Source: Herbaspirillum sp. ST 5-3
GTDB lineage: Bacteria; Pseudomonadota; Gammaproteobacteria; Burkholderiales; Burkholderiaceae_D
Assembly: GCF_004804275.1 (NCBI RefSeq)
Contig: NZ_STGI01000010.1
Location: forward strand, 1-64,000
DNA: 64,000 nucleotides
Direction of reading: 5' to 3'
The first letter of the stretch is position 1; each line of letters starts with the position of its first letter. The position numbers and the translations under genes were made by a program. The notes under the pieces were generated by a model. It saw only the letters and a list, made by a program, of their open reading frames with translations. It was not told the origin of the DNA and made no database searches. Of the stretch, positions 9,032 to 19,235 are shown piece after piece.

Positions 9032-10486
9032 ATGCTGCAACTGAAAGACCCATCGCTGCTGCGTCAGCAAGCCTACCTCAACGGTCAATGGTGCGACGCT
9101 GACAATAGCGAACGCTTCCCGGTGACCAACCCCGCCACCGGCGAAACCATCGGTACCGTGCCGAACATGGGCGCTGCCGAGACGTGCCGCGCGATCGACG
9201 CCGCCAATCAGGCCTGGCGCGGCTGGCGGGCGAAGACTGCGAAAGAGCGCAGTGCGATCCTTCGCAAATGGAACGACCTCATGCTGGCCAATGTGGATGA
9301 CCTGGCGCTGATCATGACAGTGGAGCAGGGCAAGCCGCTGGCCGAAGCGCGCGGCGAAATTGCCTATGCTGCTTCCTTCATCGAATGGTTTGCCGAGGAA
9401 GCCAAGCGCGTGGCGGGCGATACCTTGCAATCGCCCTGGGCCGATCGCAGGCTGGTGGTCACGAAGGAACCGATCGGCGTATGCGCCGCGATCACGCCCT
9501 GGAATTTTCCGGCAGCGATGATCACGCGCAAGGTCGGGCCGGCGCTGGCTGCCGGTTGTCCGATGATCGTGAAGCCGGCGGAAGGCACGCCCTTCTCGGC
9601 ACTTGCGATGGCGGTGCTGGCGGAGCGCGCTGGCGTGCCGGCCGGCGTGTTTTCCGTCATTACCGGCGATGCGCGCGCCATCGGCGGCGAGATGACGTCC
9701 AACCCGACGGTGCGCAAGCTCAGCTTTACCGGTTCCACCGAAGTGGGCCGTTTGCTGATGCAGCAGTCGGCCGCGACCATCAAGAAGCTTTCGCTCGAAC
9801 TCGGCGGCAATGCGCCCTTCATCGTGTTCGACGATGCCGATCTCGATGCGGCGGTCGAAGGCGCGATCGTTTCCAAGTACCGCAACGCCGGCCAGACTTG
9901 CGTGTGCGCCAACCGGCTGTATGTGCAGGACGGGGTGTATGACGCCTTCGCCGACAAGCTGGTCGCCGCAGTGAAGAAGCTGAAAGTCGGCAACGGCCTT
10001 GAACCGGGCGTGACGCAGGGGCCGCTGATCGACGGCGACGCAGTCGCGAAAGTCGAGCAGCATGTCGCCGATGCGCTGGCCAAGGGCGGACGCGTGCTGA
10101 CGGGCGGCAAGCGGCATGCGCTCGGCCACACGTTCTTCGAGCCGACCGTCATTGCCGACGTCACCTCCGACATGCGCGTGGCGAAGGAAGAGACCTTCGG
10201 CCCGCTGGCACCGCTGTTCCGCTTCAAGAATGAGGCCGATGCGATCGCGATGGCCAACGATACCGAGTTCGGTCTCGCCAGCTATTTCTATGCACGCGAT
10301 ATCGGCCGCGTCTGGCGTGTGGCGGAAGCACTGGAAAGCGGCATGGTCGGCATCAACACCGGGCTGATTTCCAACGAGGTCGCGCCCTTCGGCGGCGTCA
10401 AGCAATCCGGCCTCGGCCGCGAAGGATCGAAATACGGGATGGATGACTATCTCGTCATCAAGTACCTGTGCGTGGGCGGCATCTGA
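9032..10486 (+). CDS. gabD: Succinate-semialdehyde dehydrogenase
   Basis: GabD oxidises succinic semialdehyde to succinate with NAD(P)+, feeding the TCA cycle. The 484-residue protein is a standard aldehyde dehydrogenase: cofactor region PWNFPAAMITRKVGPALAAG, FTGSTEVG, the general base E256 in LELGGNAPF, the catalytic cysteine C290 in NAGQTCVCANR, and the C-terminal GLGREGSKYG. The double-cysteine form (QTCVCANR) is characteristic of GabD. It closes the GABA operon and is convergent with the pagL-like gene. Glutarate-semialdehyde as an additional substrate is possible. Confidence 0.92.
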   Translation: MLQLKDPSLLRQQAYLNGQWCDADNSERFPVTNPATGETIGTVPNMGAAETCRAIDAANQAWRGWRAKTAKERSAILRKWNDLMLANVDDLALIMTVEQGKPLAEARGEIAYAASFIEWFAEEAKRVAGDTLQSPWADRRLVVTKEPIGVCAAITPWNFPAAMITRKVGPALAAGCPMIVKPAEGTPFSALAMAVLAERAGVPAGVFSVITGDARAIGGEMTSNPTVRKLSFTGSTEVGRLLMQQSAATIKKLSLELGGNAPFIVFDDADLDAAVEGAIVSKYRNAGQTCVCANRLYVQDGVYDAFADKLVAAVKKLKVGNGLEPGVTQGPLIDGDAVAKVEQHVADALAKGGRVLTGGKRHALGHTFFEPTVIADVTSDMRVAKEETFGPLAPLFRFKNEADAIAMANDTEFGLASYFYARDIGRVWRVAEALESGMVGINTGLISNEVAPFGGVKQSGLGREGSKYGMDDYLVIKYLCVGGI

Positions 10487-10520
10487 CGGACGCCTGAGCC
10501 GCGCGCCATGACATTTGAAA

Positions 10521-11072
10521 CTAGAACCCGTAGCTCGCCCGCAACATCACGAAATTGATGCCGCTATTGGGTTCCTTGATGCCGCCATTCGAGAAGTGCT
10601 CGGCTTTCAGCGCGATATCGAGCTTGTTCGGAAACACGTAGCCGACGCCGATCTGATCGCCGAACTGAAAACTCGTGGAGAGTTGGCGGCGATTGCTGTT
10701 GTAAACCTCGGACAGCAGGTTGGCGCCAATGCCTCCCTCCAGATAAAAACCCGTCAGGCTGTCGCTCTGAAGGCGAAACACCGGGGTGAGGCCGAGCACC
10801 GCGATGTTCTGCGTGTTGCCGGGGATGTTCCTGAAATTCGTGGCGTGCCATCGCGCCACGCTGAGATCCCAGTAGCCGCCGATATGGGTTCCGTTCGACT
10901 GCCACCACCGCTTGTTCCATTTCCATTGGACACCGAGGCGCACCAGCTTTGTCTTGTTGCCATCGCCGTATTCAAGTGAGGCCGAATCAATCGCATGACT
11001 CGACAGGGGAAATGCGGCAAGGGCACAGCAAACGGCAAGCGCTCTTGTTAGCGTTGGAATCTGTTTGAGCAT
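10521..11072 (-). CDS. pagL: Lipid A 3-O-deacylase, PagL family
   Basis: PagL is an outer-membrane beta-barrel that removes the 3-O-acyl chain of lipid A. The 183-residue product has a signal peptide (MLKQIPTLTRALAVCCALAAF, cut after SSHA), alternating barrel strands and the C-terminal catalytic block AEHFSNGGIKEPNSGINF, which holds the His and Ser (HFS) and Glu (KEPN) of the family triad, and it ends with phenylalanine, as outer-membrane proteins do. The ATG at 11072 was chosen because GAGGT lies just upstream and the signal peptide starts there; a longer frame to 11189 is not supported. Confidence 0.85.
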   Translation of the reverse strand: MLKQIPTLTRALAVCCALAAFPLSSHAIDSASLEYGDGNKTKLVRLGVQWKWNKRWWQSNGTHIGGYWDLSVARWHATNFRNIPGNTQNIAVLGLTPVFRLQSDSLTGFYLEGGIGANLLSEVYNSNRRQLSTSFQFGDQIGVGYVFPNKLDIALKAEHFSNGGIKEPNSGINFVMLRASYGF

Positions 11073-11151
11073 GGATAACCTCGAATAAGAACGTCTGGAA
11101 ACAAATACACGCCAACGATGACAGCGGGCCCCGGCGGCGGGGCGAGAAGTT

Positions 11152-12042
11152 TCACGCGACGTAGGGCGTTTCAATACGGCCGGGCACATCGACCCGCAGG
11201 CTCAGCACATAGCCGGACAAGGGGTGTGCCGCCAGTTCGTCCGCAGGGCGCTTGTTGCTCACCGTCGTGATGTAGAGCGTGCGCAGGTCATCGCCGCCGA
11301 AAGCGATCATGGTAGGGCAGCGTACAGGCAGGCTGATTTCCTGCAGCACCTCGCCCGAAGGTGCCAGCCGCAGCAGGCGGCCACCCTCGTACATGGCACA
11401 CCAGTACGCGTTTTCGCTGTCGACGGCGGCGCCGTCGGGGCGGCCGCCGTAATTGTGCGATTTGTCCGTCGAGAACTGCTTGAACACACGCCCGTTTGCC
11501 ACACTGCCGGTGGCGAGATCAAAATCATAGGCCATGATCCTGTGCGCCGTGGTGTCGGTGTGATACAGCGTGCGGTTGTCGATGCTGAAGGCCACCCCGT
11601 TGGAGACGGTCACCGGTTTGCCTGCGTCGCGAATCGTGCCGCGTTCAATGCAGTAAAGTGATCCGCCGGGCTGGTCGCGCGGGTCGTACAATGTGCCTGT
11701 CCACAGCCGCCCAGCGGCGTCGCAACGACCGTCGTTGAAACGGATGCGCGTGCTGTCGTAAGGCGCATCGGCAACATGGCGCAGGCCGCCGCTGCGCGTG
11801 TCCAGCATGGCCAGGCCGGAACGCATGGCGACGATCAGTCCGCCGCTCGCGCAACGCGCGATGCAGCCGGGTTCGGAGGGCAAAGCCCAAGAATTGTGCG
11901 TGCCGGTCCCGGGGACGAATCGATGCACCGCCGTGCCCGCGATGTCGATCCAGTACAGAGCCGATTCTTCAGGGTGCCACACGGGGCATTCGCCCAGCAA
12001 CATTGGGGTATCGAACAGAACTTCTACCTTGCTCGTCGACAT
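11152..12042 (-). CDS. SMP-30/gluconolactonase-family lactonase
   Basis: Members are calcium-dependent six-bladed propeller lactonases that open sugar lactones. The 296-residue product shows LLGECPVWHPEESALYWIDI (metal-binding Glu region), RFNDGRCDAAGRLWTGT and VSNGVAFSIDNRTLYHTDT with the Asn and Asp ligands, and YGGRPDGAAVD. The ATG at 12042 gives the normal N-terminus (SKVEVLFDTPMLLGECP); a longer frame upstream overlaps the divergent dehydrogenase. Pairing with a hydroxyacid dehydrogenase suggests catabolism of a sugar acid, but the substrate is unknown. Confidence 0.85.
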   Translation of the reverse strand: MSTSKVEVLFDTPMLLGECPVWHPEESALYWIDIAGTAVHRFVPGTGTHNSWALPSEPGCIARCASGGLIVAMRSGLAMLDTRSGGLRHVADAPYDSTRIRFNDGRCDAAGRLWTGTLYDPRDQPGGSLYCIERGTIRDAGKPVTVSNGVAFSIDNRTLYHTDTTAHRIMAYDFDLATGSVANGRVFKQFSTDKSHNYGGRPDGAAVDSENAYWCAMYEGGRLLRLAPSGEVLQEISLPVRCPTMIAFGGDDLRTLYITTVSNKRPADELAAHPLSGYVLSLRVDVPGRIETPYVA

Positions 12043-12110
12043 GGAAGTTATTATTTTGAGATGATGATGCATCATTATGCAATGAATCCGATTTTTACGA
12101 GGAGAGCAGC

Positions 12111-13022
12111 TTGAGTATTTCCGCACCGCTACCAGCCATCGCATTTCTAGGCATCGGGCTGATGGGAAAGCCGATGGCGACTCGACTGCTTCAGGCGGGA
12201 TACCGATTGACTGCGTGGAATCGCACACGGGCCAAGGCGGATGCGCTCGCGCCTTTTGGCGCGTCCGTTGCGGATACTCCGAGCGAAGCGGTGGCGCAGG
12301 CCGACATCGTCATCACGATGCTGGAAGCCGGGCCAGTGGTGGCGCAGGTGATCGATGCGGCCTTGTCCGCTCTGCGTCCCGGAACCCTGGTGATCGACAT
12401 GAGTTCGACGCGCCAGTCCGAGGCGCAGGAAATGCATGCCAGACTGGCCGCGTGCAGCGTCGCATTCGTCGATGCGCCGGTGTCCGGCGGCGTCATGGGG
12501 GCGGAAGCCGGATCGCTCGCCATCATGGCGGGCGGGAGTCCGGCCGACTTCGCAAGGGCGGAGCCGATCCTGCAAGTAATGGGCCGCGCGATCCTTGTCG
12601 GGCCCGCGGGATGCGGCCAAGTGGCAAAACTCTGCAATCAGCTGATCGTCGGCGGTACGCTGAACATCGTGGCCGAAGCCTTGCTGCTGGCGCAGGCGGG
12701 CGGGGCGGATCCTGCTGCCGTGCGCGCCGCCATCCGCGGCGGATTCGCCGAGAGCCGCATCCTCGACGTGCACGGCCAGCGCATGCTGGAGCGAAACTTC
12801 CTGCCCGGCGGTCAGGTGAAAAGCCAGACCAAGGATCTGGAAAACGTCCTGATTGCCGCTTCTGCGGCCGGGGTGCATTTGCCGGTGGCCGAACTCGTCA
12901 CCAATATCTATCGCAGCATCGCCGACGCCGTGCCGAATGCCGATCAATCTGCAGCCTTGCTTGCCCTGGAACGCCTCAACCCCGGCAAGCGCCTCGGCAA
13001 GGATGCCGACAAACTGCCTTGA
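12111..13022 (+). CDS. NAD(P)-dependent beta-hydroxyacid dehydrogenase (GarR/MmsB-like)
   Basis: The family reduces or oxidises 2-hydroxy-3-oxopropionate, 3-hydroxyisobutyrate and related acids. The 303-residue protein has the Rossmann motif FLGIGLMGKPMATRL (about residues 12-26), the substrate motif FVDAPVSGGVMGAEAGSLAIMAGG, and the catalytic lysine in GCGQVAKLCNQ. The start is TTG at 12111 with GGAGAG just upstream. It is divergent from the lactonase gene with only 68 bp between, so both may share control. Tartronate semialdehyde reductase is a reasonable guess; sequence alone does not decide. Confidence 0.85.
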   Translation: MSISAPLPAIAFLGIGLMGKPMATRLLQAGYRLTAWNRTRAKADALAPFGASVADTPSEAVAQADIVITMLEAGPVVAQVIDAALSALRPGTLVIDMSSTRQSEAQEMHARLAACSVAFVDAPVSGGVMGAEAGSLAIMAGGSPADFARAEPILQVMGRAILVGPAGCGQVAKLCNQLIVGGTLNIVAEALLLAQAGGADPAAVRAAIRGGFAESRILDVHGQRMLERNFLPGGQVKSQTKDLENVLIAASAAGVHLPVAELVTNIYRSIADAVPNADQSAALLALERLNPGKRLGKDADKLP

Positions 13023-13110
13023 ACACACCTTTGCACAAGCGAGCGCCCGCGGCAGTCTCTGGCGATGCGGTTGCCGTGTCTCATTCATTTTCGACTCCCT
13101 GTAATTTTCT

Positions 13111-14907
13111 ATGACGGTCAAGCTTCAGGAACGCATCGATTGGCGTCTGGTATGGAATCTGGTCAAGCCCTACTGGATTTCCGAGGAGCGCTGGAAGGCG
13201 CGCGGCTTGCTGGCGGCGGTGATTGCGCTGGCGCTCGGCATGGTCTATCTCGATGTGCAGTTCAATGCATGGAATCGCGACTTCTACAACGCATTGGAGA
13301 ACAAGGCCTTCCCCGCGTTCAAGGAACAGCTCTGGCGATTCTCCTATCTCGCGTTCATCTATATCACGGTGGCCATCTATCAGGTCTACCTCACCCAGTC
13401 GCTGGAGATGCGCTGGCGCGCCTGGATGACGCGACAATACCTGGATGAATGGCTGAGCAATCAGGCCTATTACCGGATCGAACAGACCCGTTCCGCCGAC
13501 AACCCCGATCAGCGCATCGCCGAGGATTTGAGCTTCCTGACCAGCGGCTCTCTCTCGCTGTCGATCGGCTTGTTGTCGAGCGTGGTGAAGCTGTTTTCCT
13601 TCATCGGCATCCTGTGGTCGGTCAGCGGTCCGCTGTCGTTCATGCTCGGCGCGCAATCCATCACGATCCCCGGCTATATGGTGTGGTTTGCGATGGCCTA
13701 TGCCGTCATCGGTTCCGCGCTGGTGTGGTGGATCGGCAAGCCGCTGGTGCTGCAGAATTTCCTGCAGCAGCGTTACGAGGCGGATTTCCGTTTCGGCCTG
13801 GTGCGCATCCGCGAGCACGCGGAGCCGGTTGCGCTGTATCGCGGCGAATCGCAGGAACGCGCGCAACTGGCGGGCCGCTTCGAATGGATCCGACAGAACT
13901 GGTGGGCCATCATGCGCACCACCAAGCGATTGAATGTCGCGTCGAATTTTTACGCGCAGTTTGCCATCATCTTTCCATTCCTGGTTGGTGCGCCGCGTTA
14001 CTTCAGCGGCGCCATCACGCTCGGCGGACTGATGCAGATCAGCTCGGCCTTCGGTCAGGTGCAAGAGTCCTTGTCATGGTTTATCAATGCCTTCAGTTCC
14101 CTTGCGAGCTGGAAGGCGAGCGTCAACCGGCTTGCAGGTTTCCATGCGGCGGTGACTGCGGCCCGTACGCAAGAGGCAGGCATCAATGTCGAGCGCAACA
14201 ACGTCGGCGCGATCCTGCTGGACGATGTGGAGCTGCGATTGCCTGGCGGGCACACGCTGACTCGGCCGTTGTCGACGAGCATTCATGTCGGTCAACGCAT
14301 CCTCATTACAGGGCCGTCCGGCTGCGGCAAGTCGACCTTGTTCCGTGCCATCGCGGGCATCTGGCCGTATGGTTCGGGCAGCATCGAAATACCGAACGAA
14401 GCGAAGCTGCTCTTCGTGCCGCAAAAAAGCTATCTCCCGATCGGGACGCTGCGTGCAGCGATTGCCTACCCGGCTGCCGAAGAAGCGTACAAGGACCGCG
14501 CGATCCGGCATTTCCTCGAACTGTGCAAGCTGCCGCACCTGGCGGAAAAGCTCGACGAAATGGATAACTGGAGCCAGCGTCTCTCGCCGGGCGAGCAGCA
14601 GCGGCTGGCCTTTGTGCGGGCATTGCTGACGCGGCCGCAGATGCTTTTCCTGGACGAGGCGACGAGCGCGCTCGATCCCGAGACCGAAGCGCATTTGTAC
14701 GAACTGGTGTTGCAAGAGTTGCCAGACGCCGGGCTGATCAGTATCGCGCATCGCGATGTTGTTGCAAAATATCATCAGCTTCGTTGGCAGTTTGCTCACG
14801 AAAAGACCGACGAAAGTCAAATCGCGGCGGAAGTGACTTCGCTACGCTATACAATCCATTCATCCCAAATTGTCAGGCCGCAAACGCCGCTGTTCACCGA
14901 TTTCTAG
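13111..14907 (+). CDS. ABC transporter, SbmA/BacA-YddA type with fused ATPase
   Basis: The 598-residue inner-membrane protein has an SbmA/BacA-like membrane domain ([18 protein letters not shown] at about 48-65, [33 protein letters not shown]) and a C-terminal ABC ATPase with Walker [10 protein letters not shown], signature LSPGEQQR and Walker [13 protein letters not shown]. The layout is that of YddA/Rv1819c proteins. Family members move peptides, vitamin B12-like or very-long-chain acyl compounds; the substrate here is unknown. The DUF3047 lipoprotein gene follows 36 bp later and could be cotranscribed. Confidence 0.87.
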   Translation: MTVKLQERIDWRLVWNLVKPYWISEERWKARGLLAAVIALALGMVYLDVQFNAWNRDFYNALENKAFPAFKEQLWRFSYLAFIYITVAIYQVYLTQSLEMRWRAWMTRQYLDEWLSNQAYYRIEQTRSADNPDQRIAEDLSFLTSGSLSLSIGLLSSVVKLFSFIGILWSVSGPLSFMLGAQSITIPGYMVWFAMAYAVIGSALVWWIGKPLVLQNFLQQRYEADFRFGLVRIREHAEPVALYRGESQERAQLAGRFEWIRQNWWAIMRTTKRLNVASNFYAQFAIIFPFLVGAPRYFSGAITLGGLMQISSAFGQVQESLSWFINAFSSLASWKASVNRLAGFHAAVTAARTQEAGINVERNNVGAILLDDVELRLPGGHTLTRPLSTSIHVGQRILITGPSGCGKSTLFRAIAGIWPYGSGSIEIPNEAKLLFVPQKSYLPIGTLRAAIAYPAAEEAYKDRAIRHFLELCKLPHLAEKLDEMDNWSQRLSPGEQQRLAFVRALLTRPQMLFLDEATSALDPETEAHLYELVLQELPDAGLISIAHRDVVAKYHQLRWQFAHEKTDESQIAAEVTSLRYTIHSSQIVRPQTPLFTDF

Positions 14908-14943
14908 TCTGAGTGCGAGTACGCAGACATCGATACGGAGCGT

Positions 14944-15771
14944 GTGCCTTTGATACGTTCCGTCATGAAGCATTTCGCCGTTTCGCTCTTGTTGCCGCTT
15001 GTGATCACCGGATGCGCCCTCGATCCCGGCGGCGCGCCGGTCGAACAGTCCGCCAAACCGGCGAACGCTGACGGCAGGCTCACGCTCTTTTCCGCCAATC
15101 CTCCCGGCGGAATCCCGGAGGGCTGGAAGCCGCTGATCATCCTGCGCAACAAGAAGCAGACGGAATATCAACTCGTGCGCAAGGAAGGCAAGACCGTTCT
15201 GCATGCGCGTGCCAACAGTGCATCATCCGCATTGATGCATACGCTGAGTGTCGATCCGGCAGGCCGCCCGTGGCTTCAATGGCAATGGAAGATTCCGGCT
15301 TTACTCAAGGCTGCGGATAATACGCAGCGCGCCACCGAGGATTCACCGGTACGCATCGTTCTCGGATTCGATGGCGACAAGGAAAAGCTCCCATTCACGG
15401 ATCAGGTGCTGTTCGAAACCGCCAAGGTCGTGACCGGCCATGATTTCCCCTACGCCACCCTGATGTACATCTGGGAAAACAATGCGCCGGTCGGCACCAT
15501 CATCCGCAGCACCTACAGCAGTCGCATCAAGATGATGGTGGCCGAGAGCGGCTCGGGAGGCATCGGCGAGTGGCGCGCGTTCACCCGCAATATCGTCGAG
15601 GACTACGAGAAGGCCTTTGGCGAAAAGCCGGGCCGGCTGATCGGCATCGGCGTGCTGACCGATACCGACAATACCGGCGAATCCACCGAGGCGTGGTACG
15701 GCGATATCCGGCTTCTGCGCGAAGCCGTACTGCCGGTGAATACCTCCCTGACCCTGCCACAAGTGCAGTAG
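14944..15771 (+). CDS. DUF3047 lipoprotein
   Basis: Function unknown. The product has a lipoprotein signal (MKHFAVSLLLPLVITGC, lipobox ITGC) and then a DUF3047-type body with PWLQWQWKIPALLK, SPVRIVLGFDGD, FPYATLMYIWEN and the conserved end GIGVLTDTDNTGESTEAWYGD. It should sit on the periplasmic side of a membrane. The frame opens with GTG at 14944; an SD-like GGAG at 14937-14940 would also serve TTG at 14950, and ATG at 14965 gives the tightest signal peptide, so the start is uncertain by seven codons. Confidence 0.75.
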   Translation: MPLIRSVMKHFAVSLLLPLVITGCALDPGGAPVEQSAKPANADGRLTLFSANPPGGIPEGWKPLIILRNKKQTEYQLVRKEGKTVLHARANSASSALMHTLSVDPAGRPWLQWQWKIPALLKAADNTQRATEDSPVRIVLGFDGDKEKLPFTDQVLFETAKVVTGHDFPYATLMYIWENNAPVGTIIRSTYSSRIKMMVAESGSGGIGEWRAFTRNIVEDYEKAFGEKPGRLIGIGVLTDTDNTGESTEAWYGDIRLLREAVLPVNTSLTLPQVQ

Positions 15772-15799
15772 CGCCACGGTGCAATGGCGCAAGCGCGCC

Positions 15800-16993
15800 T
15801 CAGGTGTTGCGCAGATAGGATTCCGCCAGCCGCACCCAGAAGGTCGCGCCGATCGGCAGCAAGCGATCATTGAAATCGTAACTGGGATTGTGCAGGTTGC
15901 AGGGGCCGAGTCCATGTCCGCCATCGCGGTGGTCGCCTTCTCCGTTGCCGATGAAAACATAACAACCCGGTTTTTCCTGCAGCATGAACGCGAAATCTTC
16001 CGCGCCCATGGTCGGTTCGGTTGCCGCGTTCACCATGTCCGCGCCGGCCACTGATTTCATCACCTCGATCGCGAATGCGGTTTCCTTCGCGTGATTGATC
16101 AGGGGCGGGTAATTGCGCTTGAAGCGGAAATCGACCTCGGCATCGAATGCGGTCGCGGTATGCTCGGCAATGGTCTGCATGCGCTGTTCAACCAGGTCCA
16201 GCACCTCGGTCGTGAAGGTACGTACCGTGCCGATCAGGGTGGCCTCGTCGGGAATGATATTGGTCGCTGTGCCGGCGTGGATTTGCGTGATCGACAAGAC
16301 TGCGGCATCGATCGGGCTCTTGTTGCGCGTCACGATGGTTTGCCAGCTCTGCGCAATCTGGATGGCCACCATGATCGGGTCCACGCCCTTGTGCGGCTGC
16401 GCGGCATGCGAACCTTTGCCCCGAACGACCACTTCAAACTCGTTGGACGAGGCCATCATCGGCCCCACCGTGGTGCTGAAGCTGCCGGCGGCAAGGCCGG
16501 GCCAGTTATGCATGCCGAATACAGCGTCCATCGGACACTGCGAGAACAAGCCGTCGTCCATCATTTTTTTCGCGCCGCCGCCGCCTTCTTCTGCGGGCTG
16601 GAAAATCAGATAAACGGTGCCGTCGAAATTGCGATGTTGTGAAAGATAATGCGCCGCGCCGAGCAGCATCGCAACATGCCCGTCATGACCGCAGGCATGC
16701 ATCTTTCCCGCATTTTTCGACGCATGCGGGAAGGTATTGATTTCCTGCACCGGCAATGCGTCCATGTCGGCGCGCAGGCCGATGGCACGCGTGCTGGAGC
16801 CATTCTTGATCACACCCACCACGCCGGTTACGCCCATGCCGCGCAGGATGGGGATGCCCCATTCGGTCAGTTTCTGCGCAATGACATCGGACGTGCGCTG
16901 CTCTTCAAAGCACAGTTCCGGATAGGTGTGGATCTCGCGGCGGATTTGCTGCAATTGGGAACGGAATTCGGTAATCGGGTCAAGCAACTTCAT
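15800..16993 (-). CDS. M20-family amidohydrolase (hippurate hydrolase-like)
   Basis: These cytoplasmic metallo-enzymes hydrolyse N-acyl amino acids. The 397-residue product has the M20D pattern: RADMDALPVQE with the first metal aspartate region, HACGHDGHVAMLLGAA with the metal cysteine and histidines, FQPAEEGGGGAKKM, and MGAEDFAFML near the end. The ATG at 16993 was chosen because GGAG lies 7 nt upstream; an alternative ATG is four codons earlier. It stands alone, divergent from the molybdoenzyme gene. The exact substrate is not readable. Confidence 0.88.
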   Translation of the reverse strand: MKLLDPITEFRSQLQQIRREIHTYPELCFEEQRTSDVIAQKLTEWGIPILRGMGVTGVVGVIKNGSSTRAIGLRADMDALPVQEINTFPHASKNAGKMHACGHDGHVAMLLGAAHYLSQHRNFDGTVYLIFQPAEEGGGGAKKMMDDGLFSQCPMDAVFGMHNWPGLAAGSFSTTVGPMMASSNEFEVVVRGKGSHAAQPHKGVDPIMVAIQIAQSWQTIVTRNKSPIDAAVLSITQIHAGTATNIIPDEATLIGTVRTFTTEVLDLVEQRMQTIAEHTATAFDAEVDFRFKRNYPPLINHAKETAFAIEVMKSVAGADMVNAATEPTMGAEDFAFMLQEKPGCYVFIGNGEGDHRDGGHGLGPCNLHNPSYDFNDRLLPIGATFWVRLAESYLRNT

Positions 16994-17155
16994 TGTTGTC
17001 TCCATTTCACTGCCAGGCGCGTCTTGTTGCTCGGAAGCATGCGCGCCTTGCGCAATATCGGTATATTACGCCCAGACCGGTATAGCATATTTTAGCTACT
17101 CCCAACGCCCGGCGGATGTCCCTTCAGGGAGCGCCGGCTTATCTCGGAATGTTTT

Positions 17156-19228
17156 ATGACCACCTCCATTGTTCGCGCAACCTGCCCGCATGATTGCCCA
17201 GACACCTGCGCACTGCTCGTCACCGTGAAGGACGGCGTTGCCACCGAAGTGCGCGGCGATCCCGACCATCCCACCACGGCGGGCGTGCTGTGCACCAAGG
17301 TATCGCGCTACACCGAACGCACGTATCACAAGGATCGTCTCTTGTATCCGATGAAACGCATCGGCAGGAAAGGGGAAGGAAAGTTCGAACGCATCAGCTG
17401 GGACGAGGCGCTCGACACTATTGCGGCCCGTCTGAAGGAGATTGCGGCGCGCAGTCCGCAAGCCATCCTGCCGTACAGCTATTGCGGAACGATGGGGCTG
17501 GTGCAGGGCGAATCAATGGCAGCGCGGTTTTTCCACAAGCTCGGCGCGTCTCTGCTGGACCGGACCATTTGCTCCGCTGCCGGCGGCGTCGGATACAAGT
17601 ACAGCATCGGCGCGCGCATCGGCACCGATGTCGAGCAATTCCAGAACGCGAAGCTGATCCTGATCTGGGGAGGCAATCCGATTGCCTCCAACCTGCATTT
17701 CTGGATGCGCGCGCAGGAAGCCAAGCGCCGCGGCGCGAAACTGATTGCGATCGATCCCTACCGCTCATTGACAGCGGAGAAATGTCATCAACACATCGCG
17801 CCGCTACCCGGCACCGATGCGGCGCTCGCGCTCGGCATGATGCATGTCTTGATCGCCGAAAACCTGCTCGATGAAGACTACATCGCACGGCATACCCTCG
17901 GCTTCGACCAGCTCCGGGAGCGCGTTCGGGAATGGACGCCGCAGCGCACCGCGCAGACCTGCGGCATCACGGTAGAAGAAGTCGAACAACTCGCACGCGA
18001 ATACGGAGCGACCGCCAGGCGCGGCGAGCCGGTTGCGATCCGCGTCAACTACGGCGTGCAACGCACCCACGGCGGCGGCATGGCGGTGCGCAATATCGCC
18101 TGCCTGCCGGCGCTGGTCGGCGCATGGCGTCACGCAGCGGGCGGCGTGCAGTTGTCCACATCGGACGCCTTCCCGAAAAACAACCAAGCTCTGCAGCGCC
18201 CCGATCTCCTGCAAGGGCAGTCGCGCACGATCAACATGATCGAGATCGGCAATGCCTTGCTGCACGAAGCTTCGCCGGAATTCGGCCCGAAAATCGAAGC
18301 GCTCGTTGTCTACAATTCCAACCCGGTTGCCGTCGCTCCGGAGTCGCCGAAGGTGGCGCAAGGATTCGCGCGCGAGGACTTGTTCACGGTTGTGCTCGAA
18401 CATTTTCAAACCGACACCGCCGACCATGCGGACATCCTGCTGCCGGCCACCACGCAGCTCGAACATGTCGATATCCATACGACCTATGGCCACATGTACA
18501 TGATGGCCAACAATGCCGCAATCGCTCCGCTCGGCGAGGCCAAGCCGAATACCGAAGTTTTCCGGCTGCTCGCCGCGCGCATGGGTTTCGATGATCCTTG
18601 CTTCAAGGAGAGCGACGACGACATCGCCGCCCAAGCCTTCAACAAGAACGACGTGCGCGCTATCCATTTCAATTGGGATTCGCTCAAGCAAAAAGGCTGG
18701 CAGAAACTCAACATGCCGGAGGCACCGTTCGCTGACGGAGGCTTCCCCACGCCCTCGGGCAAATGCGAGTTCTATTGCGAGCGCATGAAAGCCGCCGGGC
18801 TTGATCCTTTGCCAGCGTATGTGCCGCCCCATGAATCGCTTGCAAGCAGCCCCGAGTTGGGAAAAGACTATCCGCTCGCGATGATTTCTCCGCCGGCCAG
18901 GAACTTTCTTAACAGCACCTTCGTCAATGTGGAGAGCCTGCGCAATACGGAAGGCGAACCGCATCTGGATATCCACCCGCTCGACGCTGCACATCGCGGC
19001 ATCGAAGACGGCAATCCGGTGCGCATCTTCAATGCGCGCGGCTCATTCGTTGCGAAAGCGCGCGTGACCGAGAAGGCGCGGCAGGGCCTCGTGGTCGGCT
19101 TGTCGATCTGGTGGAAGAAGTTGACCGCCGATGGCAAGAATGCCAACGAAGTCACCAGCCAGCGCACGACCGACATGGGCAATGGACCAACGTTCTACGA
19201 CGTGCTGGTGCAGGTGGAAAAGGTGTAG
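17156..19228 (+). CDS. Molybdopterin oxidoreductase with N-terminal [4Fe-4S] site
   Basis: This is a DMSO-reductase-superfamily molybdoenzyme. The 690-residue protein starts with an iron-sulphur motif CPHDCPDTC plus a fourth Cys in GVLCTKV (about residues 10-47), then the molybdopterin domains; C139 in DRTICSAAGG sits where formate dehydrogenases carry the metal-ligand Sec or Cys. The C-terminal dinucleotide-binding domain contains FLNSTFVN and LDIHPLDAA. No Tat signal is present, so it is cytoplasmic. No electron-transfer subunit gene flanks it, and the only neighbour in the same direction is an aminopeptidase gene. The substrate is unknown. Confidence 0.85.
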   Translation: MTTSIVRATCPHDCPDTCALLVTVKDGVATEVRGDPDHPTTAGVLCTKVSRYTERTYHKDRLLYPMKRIGRKGEGKFERISWDEALDTIAARLKEIAARSPQAILPYSYCGTMGLVQGESMAARFFHKLGASLLDRTICSAAGGVGYKYSIGARIGTDVEQFQNAKLILIWGGNPIASNLHFWMRAQEAKRRGAKLIAIDPYRSLTAEKCHQHIAPLPGTDAALALGMMHVLIAENLLDEDYIARHTLGFDQLRERVREWTPQRTAQTCGITVEEVEQLAREYGATARRGEPVAIRVNYGVQRTHGGGMAVRNIACLPALVGAWRHAAGGVQLSTSDAFPKNNQALQRPDLLQGQSRTINMIEIGNALLHEASPEFGPKIEALVVYNSNPVAVAPESPKVAQGFAREDLFTVVLEHFQTDTADHADILLPATTQLEHVDIHTTYGHMYMMANNAAIAPLGEAKPNTEVFRLLAARMGFDDPCFKESDDDIAAQAFNKNDVRAIHFNWDSLKQKGWQKLNMPEAPFADGGFPTPSGKCEFYCERMKAAGLDPLPAYVPPHESLASSPELGKDYPLAMISPPARNFLNSTFVNVESLRNTEGEPHLDIHPLDAAHRGIEDGNPVRIFNARGSFVAKARVTEKARQGLVVGLSIWWKKLTADGKNANEVTSQRTTDMGNGPTFYDVLVQVEKV

Positions 19229-19235
19229 GCAGGAT

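Noticed and set aside
14965-15771. DUF3047 gene as part of a dedicated SbmA-type uptake system
   Set aside because: Adjacency alone supports it; no shared family role is known to me.
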